64,000 nucleotides of DNA from Armatimonadota bacterium (GCA_030649165.1 JAUSGG010000007.1:1-64000); one strand, 5' to 3'; shown: positions 54,868 through 64,000, numbered from the stretch's first letter. A program made the numbers and translations. Notes: generated from the letters alone by a model not told the origin.

Positions 54868-54939
54868 TCCTGTCCCTCCGACACTCCGGATCTAGCCACG
54901 AAAACACGAAACTTGGGAAAGCACGGAACGGACCCCTAT

Positions 54940-55010
54940 GCACCGGGGTTATCTCGGAAAGGAAGCAACCGATACTTCGGTAGCAGAGCGGCAGCGACGC
55001 TGCCGAAGTA
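54940..55010. repeat. GGTTATCTCGG and CTTCGGTAGCAGAGCG repeats
   Basis: GCACCGGGGTTATCTCGGAA (54941-54960, also seen in the composite element near 37967-37985) is followed by one hairpin of the CTTCGGTAGCAGAGCGGCAG family (54975-55010; relatives at 3692-3726, 15241-15276 and 15805-15840). Confidence 0.65.
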
Positions 55011-55133
55011 CGCGCATATGCGAGATCACCAGCGCCCAATTCCAGGTTACGTCAATCGCCCAAATATTTCGTGTTTTCGTCCTTTCGCGCTTTCGTGATT
55101 AACTCCCCTTGCGCTTGGGATGCGCCCTCCGGG

Positions 55134-56558
55134 CTACATCTCCTCCTGCGGCGCGGTCACGTCGAATTCGAGGTAATACTCCAGCGCCTCGCGAACCGGC
55201 GCGGCGACGTAAGCCGGCGTCACGCTGACGTGATGGCGATGTCCCTCACGCCCAACGTGCAGTAACACGTCCTGCAGCCCCTCGATTTCGGCGACTCCCG
55301 CGCAGCCGAAGAAATCCTGCGGTATCGGGTCCGCCGTGAATTTGCCTTCGCCAACGTAGAACTTCAGGTCGCCCGAATCAGTCATCATGCTTGAGAAAGT
55401 GAACGGCGACGGCTTGATCCGGCCCACGTTGCAGCCGAACGAGGACGTAATCTCGGGCACGTTGTCCAATATCGCGTGCCCCACTACCCTGCCCTTTGCG
55501 GTCATCATCGACTGCGGCACGGGACCGCAGTGGAAGAGGATGCACTTGTCGTCCTCATCGCCGTAGTTGTTGTTCCAATCGAGGCAGGAAGCGACCTCGC
55601 CGGATGCCTGACTGAGGGCGTACATTGCCACGGCGTTGCCTACGTCCACCTCACAAGCCGCGGTCACGTAGCGCTCGTTCATCTCACTCAACAGCACACA
55701 GGCCGAAATGCCCAGTTGCTGCTGCATTTCCAGCCAGCACCGGATAGCCACGGCGTCGAGCTTGTTTTCTTCGATTATCTTGTCCAGCGCAACACCCATC
55801 TTCACCAACTTGACGAACGAGTCTTGCGGGACCGGCGAAAAGTCCGAATAGCCCTTGAGGAACGCGGCCTTGTCTTTGTAAGCGGCGTCGTTTTCGGAAA
55901 CCGCGTTCATCATCGCGAATACCTGAGAGAGGTCGAAAGTCTCCATCGTAATCCCGTTCTGCTGCAGGGCCAGCTCGTCGATGCGGACCGTCTTGAACGC
56001 GGAGGTCCTCGCCCCGATCGCACCGACGATCATGCTGTCCATCGCCTTCACCACGCGGCAGACACGGTCGAAGTAATCCACCTGCGCCGCAAAAGTCTTG
56101 GACGAAGGCGCTACCGTGTGCGGCTTGAGCGCAGTGAACGGAATGAGGTTCTGGTAGAACACGTCCATTATGGAAAACTTGCCGCAGAACGAGTCGCGCC
56201 GCAGTTCCGGGGCCATCTTGTCCATTTCGTCGGGATACGCTTGAATGAGAATGGGCACGCCTGCGTCCTTGAGGGCCGCGACCGCGCCAGTCTCGTCGCC
56301 AAAATTTGGAAGCGACAGGATCACGCCTCCGAATTTGCCCTGGTTTTCCTTCAAGAACTTCGCGTAGACCGCGCCCTCGGCGGGGGTTTCAACCGCTCCG
56401 TGTCGGGTCGCGCCGGCGTCCAGCATGAGGACCTCATGACCCAGGCCTTTGAGGACTCTCGACAGTTCCTCTCTCGCCGAGGACATCAGCGAGGCCGGGA
56501 AGAACCCCCGATTCCCGAAATACAGCGCGAGCGTGGTTTTGTCTGCTTTTCCAGCCAT
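55134..56558 (-). CDS. L-fucose/L-arabinose isomerase-family protein
   Basis: A 474-aa protein of the fucose/arabinose isomerase fold. The N-terminal part is Rossmann-like (LALYFGNRGFFPASLM, GGVILSLPNFGDETGAV), with IRCWLEMQQQLGISACVLLSEM and TAACEVDVGNAVAMYAL carrying the acidic metal ligands and CILFHCGPVPQSM the His. It would interconvert an aldose and a ketose. The substrate is open: the family covers fucose, arabinose, ribulose and uncharacterised sugars. It follows the FGGY kinase by 2 bases, so the pair acts in sequence (isomerise, then phosphorylate). GGAAGG lies upstream of the ATG. Confidence 0.88.
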   Translation of the reverse strand: MAGKADKTTLALYFGNRGFFPASLMSSAREELSRVLKGLGHEVLMLDAGATRHGAVETPAEGAVYAKFLKENQGKFGGVILSLPNFGDETGAVAALKDAGVPILIQAYPDEMDKMAPELRRDSFCGKFSIMDVFYQNLIPFTALKPHTVAPSSKTFAAQVDYFDRVCRVVKAMDSMIVGAIGARTSAFKTVRIDELALQQNGITMETFDLSQVFAMMNAVSENDAAYKDKAAFLKGYSDFSPVPQDSFVKLVKMGVALDKIIEENKLDAVAIRCWLEMQQQLGISACVLLSEMNERYVTAACEVDVGNAVAMYALSQASGEVASCLDWNNNYGDEDDKCILFHCGPVPQSMMTAKGRVVGHAILDNVPEITSSFGCNVGRIKPSPFTFSSMMTDSGDLKFYVGEGKFTADPIPQDFFGCAGVAEIEGLQDVLLHVGREGHRHHVSVTPAYVAAPVREALEYYLEFDVTAPQEEM

Positions 56559-56560
56559 TT

Positions 56561-58081
56561 CTACCTTCCTTTCAGTTCGTGGAGTTTGTGCCTCGCCGCG
56601 CCCAGGGAGTTGTAAAGCTCCTTGTATATGGCGAAGCGGTCTTCGTAAAGAGACGATTTGCCCGAATCGGGCTCAAATGTGCGAATCGGCGCGGCCCACT
56701 TTTGGCTGGCCTGCTTCGCGTCGAACAGTCCCAGCCCCGAACCCGCCAGGACCGCGGCCCCCATACAAGTGGCTTCCGCCACCTGCATCGTGGTCAGCGG
56801 CATTTGTAGAATATCCGCCTTGATCTGCATCCAAGTCTCGCTCCTGGCTCCGCCGCCGACGGCGCGCAAGTCGGAGAGAATGAAGCCGGACTCGGCGAGA
56901 ATGTTCAGGTTCAACCTCATCTCGAAGGTAATCCCTTCGAGCACGGCCCGCAGGACCTCCGCCCGCGTCGTCGAAAGCGTCAGGCCGAACAGGACACCAG
57001 CGCCTTCGGAGTCGAAATGCGGCGTGCCTGTCGGACCGAAGTGCGGCAGCAGGATGACTTTCGCCGGCTCAGACGAGGCGGCGGCGATTATCACTTCATA
57101 CGGGCTCACTCCCCGACGTTCAGCTTCCGCCGCCTCCTCGGTAGCGAAGCTGTCGCGCACCCATTTCAGCACGCTGCCACCCGTGATGTTGAACGCCACG
57201 GTCGTATAGGCGTCCGGGAGAACGTGCGGGTAAGAGGCCAGGTTCGCCGCCATAAGCTCCCTGCTCAGTATCAGGCGGTCCGCCGACGGGCATATACACT
57301 TGACCGTACCGATGGAATAGGCCGCGCAGCCGGGGGCCGCCGCGCCGCAGCCGAGCGCCCCCACAGGCTGATCGTGGCCGCAGACCGCCACGCCGACGTC
57401 CGAACCAAGGTTCAGCTTTGACGCCAAGTCAGACTTGACTTGGCCAAAAACCGTTCCCGAAGACACGACCTCAGGCAAGCGCTCCACCCCGAGTCCGAGC
57501 CGGTCGAGGATCTCGACGGACCACTGCTTCTTGTCTACGTCGAAAAGCATGGAACGGGCGGCCATGCTGTACTCGGTCGCGGTTTCACCGGTCAGGACAA
57601 ACGCTATCAGGTCCTGGAAGAAAAGGAACTTCCAGGCCCCGCTCCAAATTTGCGGCTGATGCTCTTTCAGCCACATCAGCTTGAACAGCGAGTACATCGG
57701 GTAGCGCGTATGGCCGGTGATCTCATACAGCCTCCGCGCCCAATCCTGTTCACACGCCCGGACGTACGGCTCAGCGCGGCCGTCGGAAGAGGTCATCGCG
57801 TTGCCAAGCGCGGCGCCGTCGCGGGCGATTGGCGTAAAGGCTTCTCCCTGTGACGCAATGCCTATCCCCGCGACCGGATCGCTGCTCCTGACGTCTCCCG
57901 CCGATTTGCCTATCACGCGACAGGCGGCTTCGATGACGTGCCGCGAATTGAGTTCGCTCGCTCCCGGAAACGGAAACAACAGCGGATATTCCTCGTAGGC
58001 CGTACAGAGCAAACGCCCCGACTCGTCAAAAACTGCCGCCTTTACCCCCGTCGTGCCTACGTCAACACCCATTAAGCTCAT
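56561..58081 (-). CDS. FGGY-family carbohydrate kinase
   Basis: A 506-aa sugar kinase of the xylulokinase/gluconokinase type. The N-terminus MSLMGVDVGTTGVKAAVFDESG binds ATP phosphate; GIASQGEAFTPI and the catalytic Asp in VAVCGHDQPVGALGCG follow; the family signature region is LRAVGGGARSETWMQIKADIL and EATCMGAAVLAGSGLG. It phosphorylates a ketose or acid sugar. It pairs with the isomerase downstream and with the class II aldolase 147 bp upstream, giving an isomerase-kinase-aldolase route. Confidence 0.93.
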   Translation of the reverse strand: MSLMGVDVGTTGVKAAVFDESGRLLCTAYEEYPLLFPFPGASELNSRHVIEAACRVIGKSAGDVRSSDPVAGIGIASQGEAFTPIARDGAALGNAMTSSDGRAEPYVRACEQDWARRLYEITGHTRYPMYSLFKLMWLKEHQPQIWSGAWKFLFFQDLIAFVLTGETATEYSMAARSMLFDVDKKQWSVEILDRLGLGVERLPEVVSSGTVFGQVKSDLASKLNLGSDVGVAVCGHDQPVGALGCGAAAPGCAAYSIGTVKCICPSADRLILSRELMAANLASYPHVLPDAYTTVAFNITGGSVLKWVRDSFATEEAAEAERRGVSPYEVIIAAASSEPAKVILLPHFGPTGTPHFDSEGAGVLFGLTLSTTRAEVLRAVLEGITFEMRLNLNILAESGFILSDLRAVGGGARSETWMQIKADILQMPLTTMQVAEATCMGAAVLAGSGLGLFDAKQASQKWAAPIRTFEPDSGKSSLYEDRFAIYKELYNSLGAARHKLHELKGR

Positions 58082-58099
58082 TTGTCAGTTACCTGGTTG

Positions 58100-58218
58100 A
58101 GAGTTGAGACAAATGGAAGGCGGTCCGACTGGTCCGACATGTCCGCCGCGTCTGACGTATCCGGCCCCGCCGACTCCCTCGACCCCATCCGCGTTCATCT
58201 GCGTTCTTCCCTGAACCT
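58100..58218. repeat. GTCCGACTG 9-mers plus TTCATC repeat
   Basis: GTCCGACTGGTCCGACATGT and three more 9-bp phrases (58122-58160), then CATCCGCGTTCATCTGCG and TTCTTCCCTGAACC (58187-58218), the same end as the copy at 19410-19428. Confidence 0.65.
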
Positions 58219-58227
58219 AACCTCTCT

Positions 58228-59154
58228 CTACATGAGAGCACGCAATCTCGTCGCCGAACCCTCGATCCGATGCACATCACGGATCAGCCTCCGCATTGCT
58301 TCGCTCACCGCCGCCTGCGCGTCCGAGACGCTGCCGCCGGCGGCAAGAGCCCGCTCGTACGGCTGGCGGATGTCAGTCGCGATATTGATCTTCACGATAC
58401 CGTTCCGCACCGACTCATCAATGTATTGCTGTTGAATGCCCGATCCGCCGTGCAGCACGAGCGGAACGCCCGTAGCGTCTCGCAATTCCCTCAACCGCTC
58501 GATATCGAGTTTCGCCTGAACTTTCTCCTGGTTCTTGGTCGCCGGCGCTATTGCGCCGTGGACCGAGCCCACCGACACCGAAAGCCAATCGACCTGCGTC
58601 TCGTCCACAAACCGTTTGGCTTCTTCGGGAATAGTGAAGCCCGCCTTGGTCGCGAAAAGCTCGTCGTAAGGCGGCAGCGGACCCGACTCGTGCCCCAGCA
58701 CGGAGCCCAGTTCGGCTTCCACCAGGACTCCCTCGGGATGCGCCATCCGCACAACCTCGCCGGTTACCACGATGTTCTCATCGAGCGGCAGCCTGGAGCC
58801 GTCGATCATGACCGAATCATATCCGGCCTCAATCGCTTCGGCAATATAGCGCCGCCAATCGACAATATCCCCGAACTCGTCTATCACCGGCGTATGGTCC
58901 AGGTGCAGCCCGGCAACCCTGGGGTTTGCGACGCGGCGGTACTCCTCCGCGATTGCCGTGACGCTCTTCGACTCGAACCTTCGGACCTCCAGCTCGGCGA
59001 CCTGTATCAGGCCGTAAGCGTCATATTGCTCCAAAGAGTCCGCCACGGCGGATGTCATCGGAATGTATGGGATATTGAAAGCGAGGACCACAATTCCTTC
59101 CCTCGCGGCAGCGTCGAACAACCTTGCGTATTCATCTGTGCGTTTCGCGGACAT
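58228..59154 (-). CDS. Class II fructose/tagatose-bisphosphate-type aldolase
   Basis: A 308-aa zinc aldolase. Zinc and catalytic residues are in VAGLHLDHTP, DSVMIDGSRLPLDENI, VEAELGSVLGHE, SVSVGSVHGAIAP (zinc His) and LVLHGGSGIQ. It cleaves a ketose phosphate to dihydroxyacetone phosphate and an aldehyde. The usual 2-3 residue phosphate contacts are present (GGSG, NIATDIR). ATG 59154 is chosen with GGAGGTG 5 bases upstream. With the FGGY kinase and isomerase it forms a sugar breakdown pathway. Whether the substrate is a mono- or bisphosphate is not decided by sequence. Confidence 0.9.
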   Translation of the reverse strand: MSAKRTDEYARLFDAAAREGIVVLAFNIPYIPMTSAVADSLEQYDAYGLIQVAELEVRRFESKSVTAIAEEYRRVANPRVAGLHLDHTPVIDEFGDIVDWRRYIAEAIEAGYDSVMIDGSRLPLDENIVVTGEVVRMAHPEGVLVEAELGSVLGHESGPLPPYDELFATKAGFTIPEEAKRFVDETQVDWLSVSVGSVHGAIAPATKNQEKVQAKLDIERLRELRDATGVPLVLHGGSGIQQQYIDESVRNGIVKINIATDIRQPYERALAAGGSVSDAQAAVSEAMRRLIRDVHRIEGSATRLRALM

Positions 59155-59253
59155 CAACACCTCCGGCAAGCTCTGGCTCAGCGCCCTTCGTTGCTTCGTT
59201 AGATGTGAGAGTGAGGAATCCCTGCTTATCGTTTGGGCATTGGGCCGGCGCAC

Positions 59254-62112
59254 CTACGGGGACGGCGTGGGAAGCAGAGTAGTGAACGCGGTAGCGGATA
59301 TCGGCCGCAGAAGGCGCACGATGACATCCCCGTCTTGCGGCACAGTCACGATCCGGCAACTGCTGATCGCGGCGATTTCGACGTAACTCCTGTCCGCGGG
59401 CATGGCGTCGGCGAACGGCCAGTCCACCCGAACACCCCTCATGCTCGGATTCCCTTCGTCGAAGACACAGCCGTCATTGAGATAGAAGCATCCCTGCCCG
59501 ATGTTCGAGACCAGTCCCGTCACTTTCACCAACAGCCCGACATTGTTGGCGCCGCCTTGGTGGAAAAGCCGCCTCTCCCAGACTTTGCTTTGCTTGTTCC
59601 AAACCAGCCGCCAGTCACCGACGCCTTCCTGGAGACCGCACGGGCCACCGCCCAGGCTGTTCAGGCTGAGTCGCCGGGATTTCGGCACGGGCGCACTGGC
59701 AAGGAACGAGACATTGGTCGCGGAGATCATACGTTCGCCATCAATCGTCGTCATTGTCCCAGTAACCTTGACCACCCTGCCCGTCAGCGGCAGATGAGAG
59801 GTCATGCCGATCCCGCGCCTGGCATCCGCTGTCTCCACATACGAGCGATCGGGCAAGACCGCGGATATGATTACCGATGATATCTCCACCCCCCAGCCAT
59901 CGGGCAGCGCCAGGGCCTGGCTTACGCTGACCGGCTGAGCCGTCACCGTGACACTGACATCTCGTGTTGCGACCAAAGTCCGATCCACTACGGTCAAGGT
60001 GAAGACGTAAGAGCCCATCAGACTAAGCCCGGTTACGCTTGTAGACTTGGACCCAGGGTTGGCAATCATCGGCTTCGTGCCCGCCGGCGCGCTCTTTACC
60101 GACCACCAGTGACTGATCACGTCGCCCTGCGGATCGCTCGTCACTGCGGAGAGTTGTGTACTCGTCTGTGGGAGCGCGAACGACGCGGGCGAGGCAGTCG
60201 CCTGGGAGATGACCGGGGCCGTATTCGCGGGATAGATTTTGACCCTCATGTCTCTTGAAACCATGTGCGTCGGATCGCGGATCTCAAACCGGAAAACGTA
60301 GTCGCCCGCTTGGGTAAGACCCGACGCGGCGCAACTGGTGGTCGTGGAGTTCGCCAGAACCGCGCTTGCTCCTGGCGGCTGGCTGACAACGCTCCATTGG
60401 TAGGTGAGAGGATCGCCCTCCAGGTCTCTCGCGCTGCCGCGCAGAGTCGTGGCCGAGGCAGGCAGAGTCACGGTTACCGGCAGCCGGTTGTGAACCGCCT
60501 CTATGATCGGCGACTGGTTGCTCGCCAAAACGGGCAGTGTCACGCGGTGGATGACCGCATGGGTCGGGTCGCTGATGTTGACCGCAAACACATATTCTCC
60601 CGAAGCCGTAAGGCCGGAGACGGCGCAAACCGCGGCGTCAGGCGTCGCAAGAGCCACGGCTGCGCCCGGCGGGGCGCTTTCGATTGACCAGAGGTACGAA
60701 ACCGCATCGTTCTCCGGATCGGTTGCCGAGGCCGAAAGAGTCGCCGCGCTTGCGGGAAGAGTGAGGTAGTTCGGCGCGGCCTTCCAGTCGGTCACTGAAG
60801 GCGGAAGGTTTCCTCCCGGATGCGGATAAATGGTGAAAACGGAGTTCGCGGGCGTGTCCACTGTAATGGATACCGTCCCGTCGATGGTCCGCGGGCCGAG
60901 CTCCTGGTAGACCCCGGCGGCGACGCTCCGGCAGACGCCGTAGGTCCCGGCGGGCAGACCTGTTATCGTAGCGCTCCGGGCCTGCTGCGGGTCAGTGTTG
61001 TTGAGAAGGACCACCGTGACCTTGCCGTTTTTCTCAAACGCGAGCGGGCGTAGACCTGAATCGTTGGACCCGGCCCCTACCCTGATCGCGCCCGGCCGGA
61101 CGTAGTGCATTATCTGTCTGAAATTCCAGTACTGGCTGTAGCGACTAAATGACGCCATGTTGTAATTGGCGCCGAAGTAGTCCCCGGTCGAGGTCACGTT
61201 GCCGTAGAAGGCCAAGACATAGTGTTCCCAATACGACACGCCGCCGAGGGTGAGATCATCGTAGAGATCGTTGATCGTCGTGCCCATGAACTCCGTTTGT
61301 CCCGTCGGCAAACCCTTCTGCGCGGCGAAATCCCGGATAGACGTACGCGAGCCGTTTGGTCCGTACAGGTGGTACGTTAAAACGCCGATGTGCGGCCACA
61401 CATCCGCGTCGCCCTGCAGGCTTTGGATATACGACCAGCTCTGATCGGCGTGCATGCACTCGGGGAATTCGATCTTCGTCGGCAGGCCGAGAGCCGGGAG
61501 CTTCGGCCCGAGAGTCTTAATCATCTTGCCTACGACCGCGGCTGTGAACGCGTTGCCGTTGCCGGCTTCGTTGCAGATCGAGTAGTAGTTGGCGCTGATA
61601 TTGTATGTGTTCTTGAGGTACAACAGGCAGGCCGTCGCCCATTCGGCATACTCTCCGGGACTGTTCAACATCCACGCGGGCACCGAGCCGCTGCTGCCTC
61701 CGTCAAAGAACGAGGGGCTGACGTACAGGTTGAAAGGGTCCCCGTTGGCCTCCACGCGCTGCTTGAACGGCTGGACCCAGTTCAGAACCCTTGCATCGAT
61801 CATCGACGTCTTAAAAGCGCTCCACACGATGTTGTCCGGGTCGCCGTCGTCATTTATCGCGTCCTCCCACTCTCTGCGTGGTATCTCGAAACGCAGGCGG
61901 GTCAGGCCGAGGTCGTTGACGGCCTCGTCGAGTATCTGCTCTCTGATCGCTTGAGGGACGTCTATGCCGCTTGATGTTGCGCCCCAGCCGAGGATGGTCT
62001 GGTATTGCGTCGCGGGATTTACCGTCACATTGGCGGCGCGCGCCGCCAAAGCCGACGCGGCGAGCCCGATTAGCAACGCCGGTATGATTCTGATGTGACG
62101 CATGCGGCCCAT
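59254..62112 (-). CDS. Secreted GH30-like glycosidase with PKD-type repeats
   Basis: A 952-aa exported protein. Signal peptide residues 1-27. Catalytic module about 28-430: QTILGWGATSSGIDVPQAIR, acid/base Glu in YYSICNEAGNG, nucleophile Glu in GLPTGQTEFMGTT, GVSYWEHYVLAFYG and a small beta domain (FEKNGKVTVVLLNNTD, VFTIYPHPGG). Then three PKD/Ig-like repeats of about 95 residues (SATDPENDAVSYLWSI, SARDLEGDPLTYQWSV, VTSDPQGDVISHWWSV), then an OB-like C-terminal domain (RVVKVTGTMTTIDGERM). GH30 enzymes include beta-glucosidases, beta-1,6-glucanases and xylanases; the exact activity is open. GGAG lies 7 bases before the ATG. Confidence 0.88.
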   Translation of the reverse strand: MGRMRHIRIIPALLIGLAASALAARAANVTVNPATQYQTILGWGATSSGIDVPQAIREQILDEAVNDLGLTRLRFEIPRREWEDAINDDGDPDNIVWSAFKTSMIDARVLNWVQPFKQRVEANGDPFNLYVSPSFFDGGSSGSVPAWMLNSPGEYAEWATACLLYLKNTYNISANYYSICNEAGNGNAFTAAVVGKMIKTLGPKLPALGLPTKIEFPECMHADQSWSYIQSLQGDADVWPHIGVLTYHLYGPNGSRTSIRDFAAQKGLPTGQTEFMGTTINDLYDDLTLGGVSYWEHYVLAFYGNVTSTGDYFGANYNMASFSRYSQYWNFRQIMHYVRPGAIRVGAGSNDSGLRPLAFEKNGKVTVVLLNNTDPQQARSATITGLPAGTYGVCRSVAAGVYQELGPRTIDGTVSITVDTPANSVFTIYPHPGGNLPPSVTDWKAAPNYLTLPASAATLSASATDPENDAVSYLWSIESAPPGAAVALATPDAAVCAVSGLTASGEYVFAVNISDPTHAVIHRVTLPVLASNQSPIIEAVHNRLPVTVTLPASATTLRGSARDLEGDPLTYQWSVVSQPPGASAVLANSTTTSCAASGLTQAGDYVFRFEIRDPTHMVSRDMRVKIYPANTAPVISQATASPASFALPQTSTQLSAVTSDPQGDVISHWWSVKSAPAGTKPMIANPGSKSTSVTGLSLMGSYVFTLTVVDRTLVATRDVSVTVTAQPVSVSQALALPDGWGVEISSVIISAVLPDRSYVETADARRGIGMTSHLPLTGRVVKVTGTMTTIDGERMISATNVSFLASAPVPKSRRLSLNSLGGGPCGLQEGVGDWRLVWNKQSKVWERRLFHQGGANNVGLLVKVTGLVSNIGQGCFYLNDGCVFDEGNPSMRGVRVDWPFADAMPADRSYVEIAAISSCRIVTVPQDGDVIVRLLRPISATAFTTLLPTPSP

Positions 62113-62338
62113 TGGGTGTCTCCGTAGACAAGAAGGGAGAAGTGAAATCAGCCGGCTATCTCATTGTGCCACGCTTGGCTGATTCCGACGCGGATATTAT
62201 AGCACAACGGGAGCTGTTGATTATTCTCCGAAGAAGAGTTCCAGGACGAGGAAGGGAAAAGACCCACGCGAAGCCAAAAGGTTAAAGGATGTATTAACCT
62301 GATTCGCATCGCGATCTAATTGACGGAGGACTCTTTTG

Positions 62339-64000
62339 ATGAGTAAGAAGAACGGCAAGGTTCTTCACGTAGTGTCGAGCACGCATTGGGACAGGGAGTG
62401 GTACTACACTTTTCAGCAGTTTCGCGTGCAACTCGTGGATCTCATGGACTCGCTCCTGGACCGGCTGGATGACAACCCGAATTTCTGGCGCTTTATGCTG
62501 GATGGTCAGACCTCGCCGTTGGAAGACTACCTGGAGATCCATCCGGAGAAGGCCGCGGCCATAGAGAAGTACACCCGCGGCGGACAGATAGAGCTTGGCC
62601 CCTGGTACGTTCTAGCCGATGAGTGGTTGGCCAGCCCGGAGTCTCACATCCGCAATATGCAGGTGGGATCGTCTATTGCCCGCAAGTTCGGCGGCGAGAT
62701 GAGAGTCGGATACCTGCCGGACGAGTTCGGTCACATCGCCCAGATGCCGCAAATACTGAACGGCTTCGGGTTCGACGTTGCCTTCTTCTCCCGAGGCACG
62801 AAGCTATCCGGGGATACGTCGCAGCTCTGGTGGACGTCTCCCGACGGATCGAAGGTCTTGGGCCAGACGCAAAGCTACGGCAACGTCGGCGGCGTCTTCC
62901 GCTGCGATCGTGACTATGTTCCGGTCGGATTGGACAAGGAGGTCGAGAGACTCAGCGCTCGCACCAAGACGGATTACCTTCTCCTGATAAACGGCGGCGA
63001 CCACCGGCAGCCCCTGCCCCACCTGCCCGAGATGATCGCCGATTACGGCAAGACCCGTCCTCACAAGATCTTCCACTCGACTCTTGGCGCGTTCATCGAG
63101 GACATCAAGAAGTCCGACCTCACAGGCATACCCACGGTTAGCGGTGAACTCAGAGACGGCATGGGCGACGTGGGCGGCGCGGTAAGCCTGTACAACTGCG
63201 CTTCCTCCCGAATGTTCAACAAGCAGGCCAATCAGAGGTGCAATGACGGATTGGAGAAATGGGCGGAGCCGTTTTGGGGGGTTGCCGCGGCGCTCGGCTT
63301 CAGCCATCCCAGCGGGCTCCTTTGGCAGGCTTGGAAGTACCTGCTACAGAACTACCCGCACGACTCCATCTGCGGTTGCAGTATCGACCGAGTCCACGAC
63401 CAGATGATGACGCGATTCGAGTCCACCGAAGAGATCGCCGAGAAGCTGACAAAGCGAGCAATGGACTCCATAACCCTCAAGGTCGACGGCGGCAAGATTC
63501 CAGCCGAGAGCCGCATGACGACAGTGTGGAACCCTTCGACCTTCAGGAGATCGGGGACGGTGGAGTTCGTCCTGGACACGCCGAAGGAATGGAAGCAGGG
63601 CTCGCCGATGTGCCTGATCGACGCAAAAGGCCGCAGGATACCGGCCCAGCAGGTTCCCAAGCAAGTGGACGACGATTTGGGCGTTACCCACTTCACCCTA
63701 TGGAGCGATGGCAAAGTCAATCCGCGCGCGTTTGCTTTCACCGTGGAAGACATGCCGGCGCTTGGATACCGGGTGTACGGAGTCCTAGACGAGGAAGCTG
63801 AGGTAGACTCTCCGCTCAAATGGGGCGCAAACTGGGCCGAGAACGACTACGTCAAGCTCAAGATTGCAGGCAACGGGTCCGTAACCATAGAGGACAAGAC
63901 GTCCGGCGCCAAGTTCGCGGGCGTCGGCATCTTCGAAGATGGCGGCGACAGAGGCGGCGGATACCACTTCTGGGCGCCGGAGAAAGACAAGATCATCACG
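62339..64000 (+). CDS. GH38 alpha-mannosidase, N-terminal 554 codons (runs off the window)
   Basis: Open from ATG 62339 to the last base. GACGGAGGA lies about 9 bases upstream. Zn-binding and catalytic signatures of GH38: VVSSTHWDREWYYTFQQFR at the N-terminus, QIELGPWYVLADEWLASPES, the nucleophile Asp in YLPDEFGHIAQMPQIL, FFSRGTK and, farther on, LLWQAWKYLLQNYPHDSICGCSIDRVHDQM. It cleaves alpha-mannosyl or related bonds, in the cytoplasm (no signal peptide). It is divergent from the GH30 gene. It probably acts on fragments imported from outside. The C-terminal beta domain is only begun here. Confidence 0.94.
   Translation, partial: MSKKNGKVLHVVSSTHWDREWYYTFQQFRVQLVDLMDSLLDRLDDNPNFWRFMLDGQTSPLEDYLEIHPEKAAAIEKYTRGGQIELGPWYVLADEWLASPESHIRNMQVGSSIARKFGGEMRVGYLPDEFGHIAQMPQILNGFGFDVAFFSRGTKLSGDTSQLWWTSPDGSKVLGQTQSYGNVGGVFRCDRDYVPVGLDKEVERLSARTKTDYLLLINGGDHRQPLPHLPEMIADYGKTRPHKIFHSTLGAFIEDIKKSDLTGIPTVSGELRDGMGDVGGAVSLYNCASSRMFNKQANQRCNDGLEKWAEPFWGVAAALGFSHPSGLLWQAWKYLLQNYPHDSICGCSIDRVHDQMMTRFESTEEIAEKLTKRAMDSITLKVDGGKIPAESRMTTVWNPSTFRRSGTVEFVLDTPKEWKQGSPMCLIDAKGRRIPAQQVPKQVDDDLGVTHFTLWSDGKVNPRAFAFTVEDMPALGYRVYGVLDEEAEVDSPLKWGANWAENDYVKLKIAGNGSVTIEDKTSGAKFAGVGIFEDGGDRGGGYHFWAPEKDKIIT

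Overview
The window is a 64 kb stretch of a moderately GC-rich bacterial chromosome with dense, often translationally coupled operons and unusually repeat-rich spacers. The gene set suggests a Terrabacteria-type lineage: a SteA-like protein and an MctB-like protein follow NAD kinase and RecN, RpiB/GlyA precede dCMP deaminase and WecA/WecB, and there is a B12-dependent ribonucleotide reductase with NrdR. The many URO-D-like, isomerase-like and secreted glycosidase genes, plus a large OPT-like membrane protein, fit Armatimonadota best. That assignment is inference; there is no rRNA to test it.

Layout. 0-3.5 kb: a 24-copy heptamer array, two tiny ORFs, an HD hydrolase overlapping a solitary DNA methyltransferase, and a LeuB-type dehydrogenase. 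3.8-9.2 kb: a STAS protein, a four-GAF soluble histidine kinase and an NtrC-like activator with no DNA-binding domain. 9.6-12.7 kb: nrdR-nrdJ with a well-placed pair of NrdR boxes. 12.8-14.8 kb: a polytopic membrane protein. 15.4-19.1 kb: an accessory islet with an AbrB-type protein, a BglII-like nuclease, a wHTH/nuclease-like protein and a coupled pair of DUF6978-like and DUF1828-like genes. 19.8-25.5 kb: an AI-2E family permease and the operon rpiB::glyA (fused), dCMP deaminase, WecA-like, WecB. 26-31 kb: signal peptidase I, a URO-D-like protein, an IS630 remnant, a PabB-PabC fusion and a BrnT-type toxin with a short antitoxin. 31-36.7 kb: tig-clpP-clpX-lon. 37 kb: tRNA-Lys, tRNA-Leu and tRNA-Gly with a promoter and a terminator. 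38-41.5 kb: a CBS-GGDEF protein and uvrB. 41.7-52.1 kb: a same-strand run TPR-nadK-recN-steA-mctB-GT2-WecA-like-korDABC. 52.2-64 kb: a carbohydrate island with a sugar isomerase/epimerase, a secreted glycosidase, a fucose/arabinose isomerase-like protein, an FGGY kinase, a class II aldolase, a GH30-like enzyme and a partial GH38 alpha-mannosidase.

The most distinctive feature is the repeat landscape. Nearly every spacer holds runs of 7- or 9-bp phrases, GC-rich perfect hairpins, or inverted repeats that bracket an unrelated core of about 30-40 nt. Some of these repeats have entered genes: they form the C-terminal tail of korA, the last codons of recN, the stop codon of the truncated NtrC-like regulator, and an in-frame hairpin peptide inside pabBC. 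A 220-238 bp composite with GTCATTYCGA termini occurs twice in opposite orientation and looks like a non-autonomous mobile element.

No single locus can be proven to be a new system from sequence alone. The best candidates are the 15.4-19.1 kb islet, the RpiB-GlyA fusion, the WecA-like protein with an altered MGD motif, and the repeat families.
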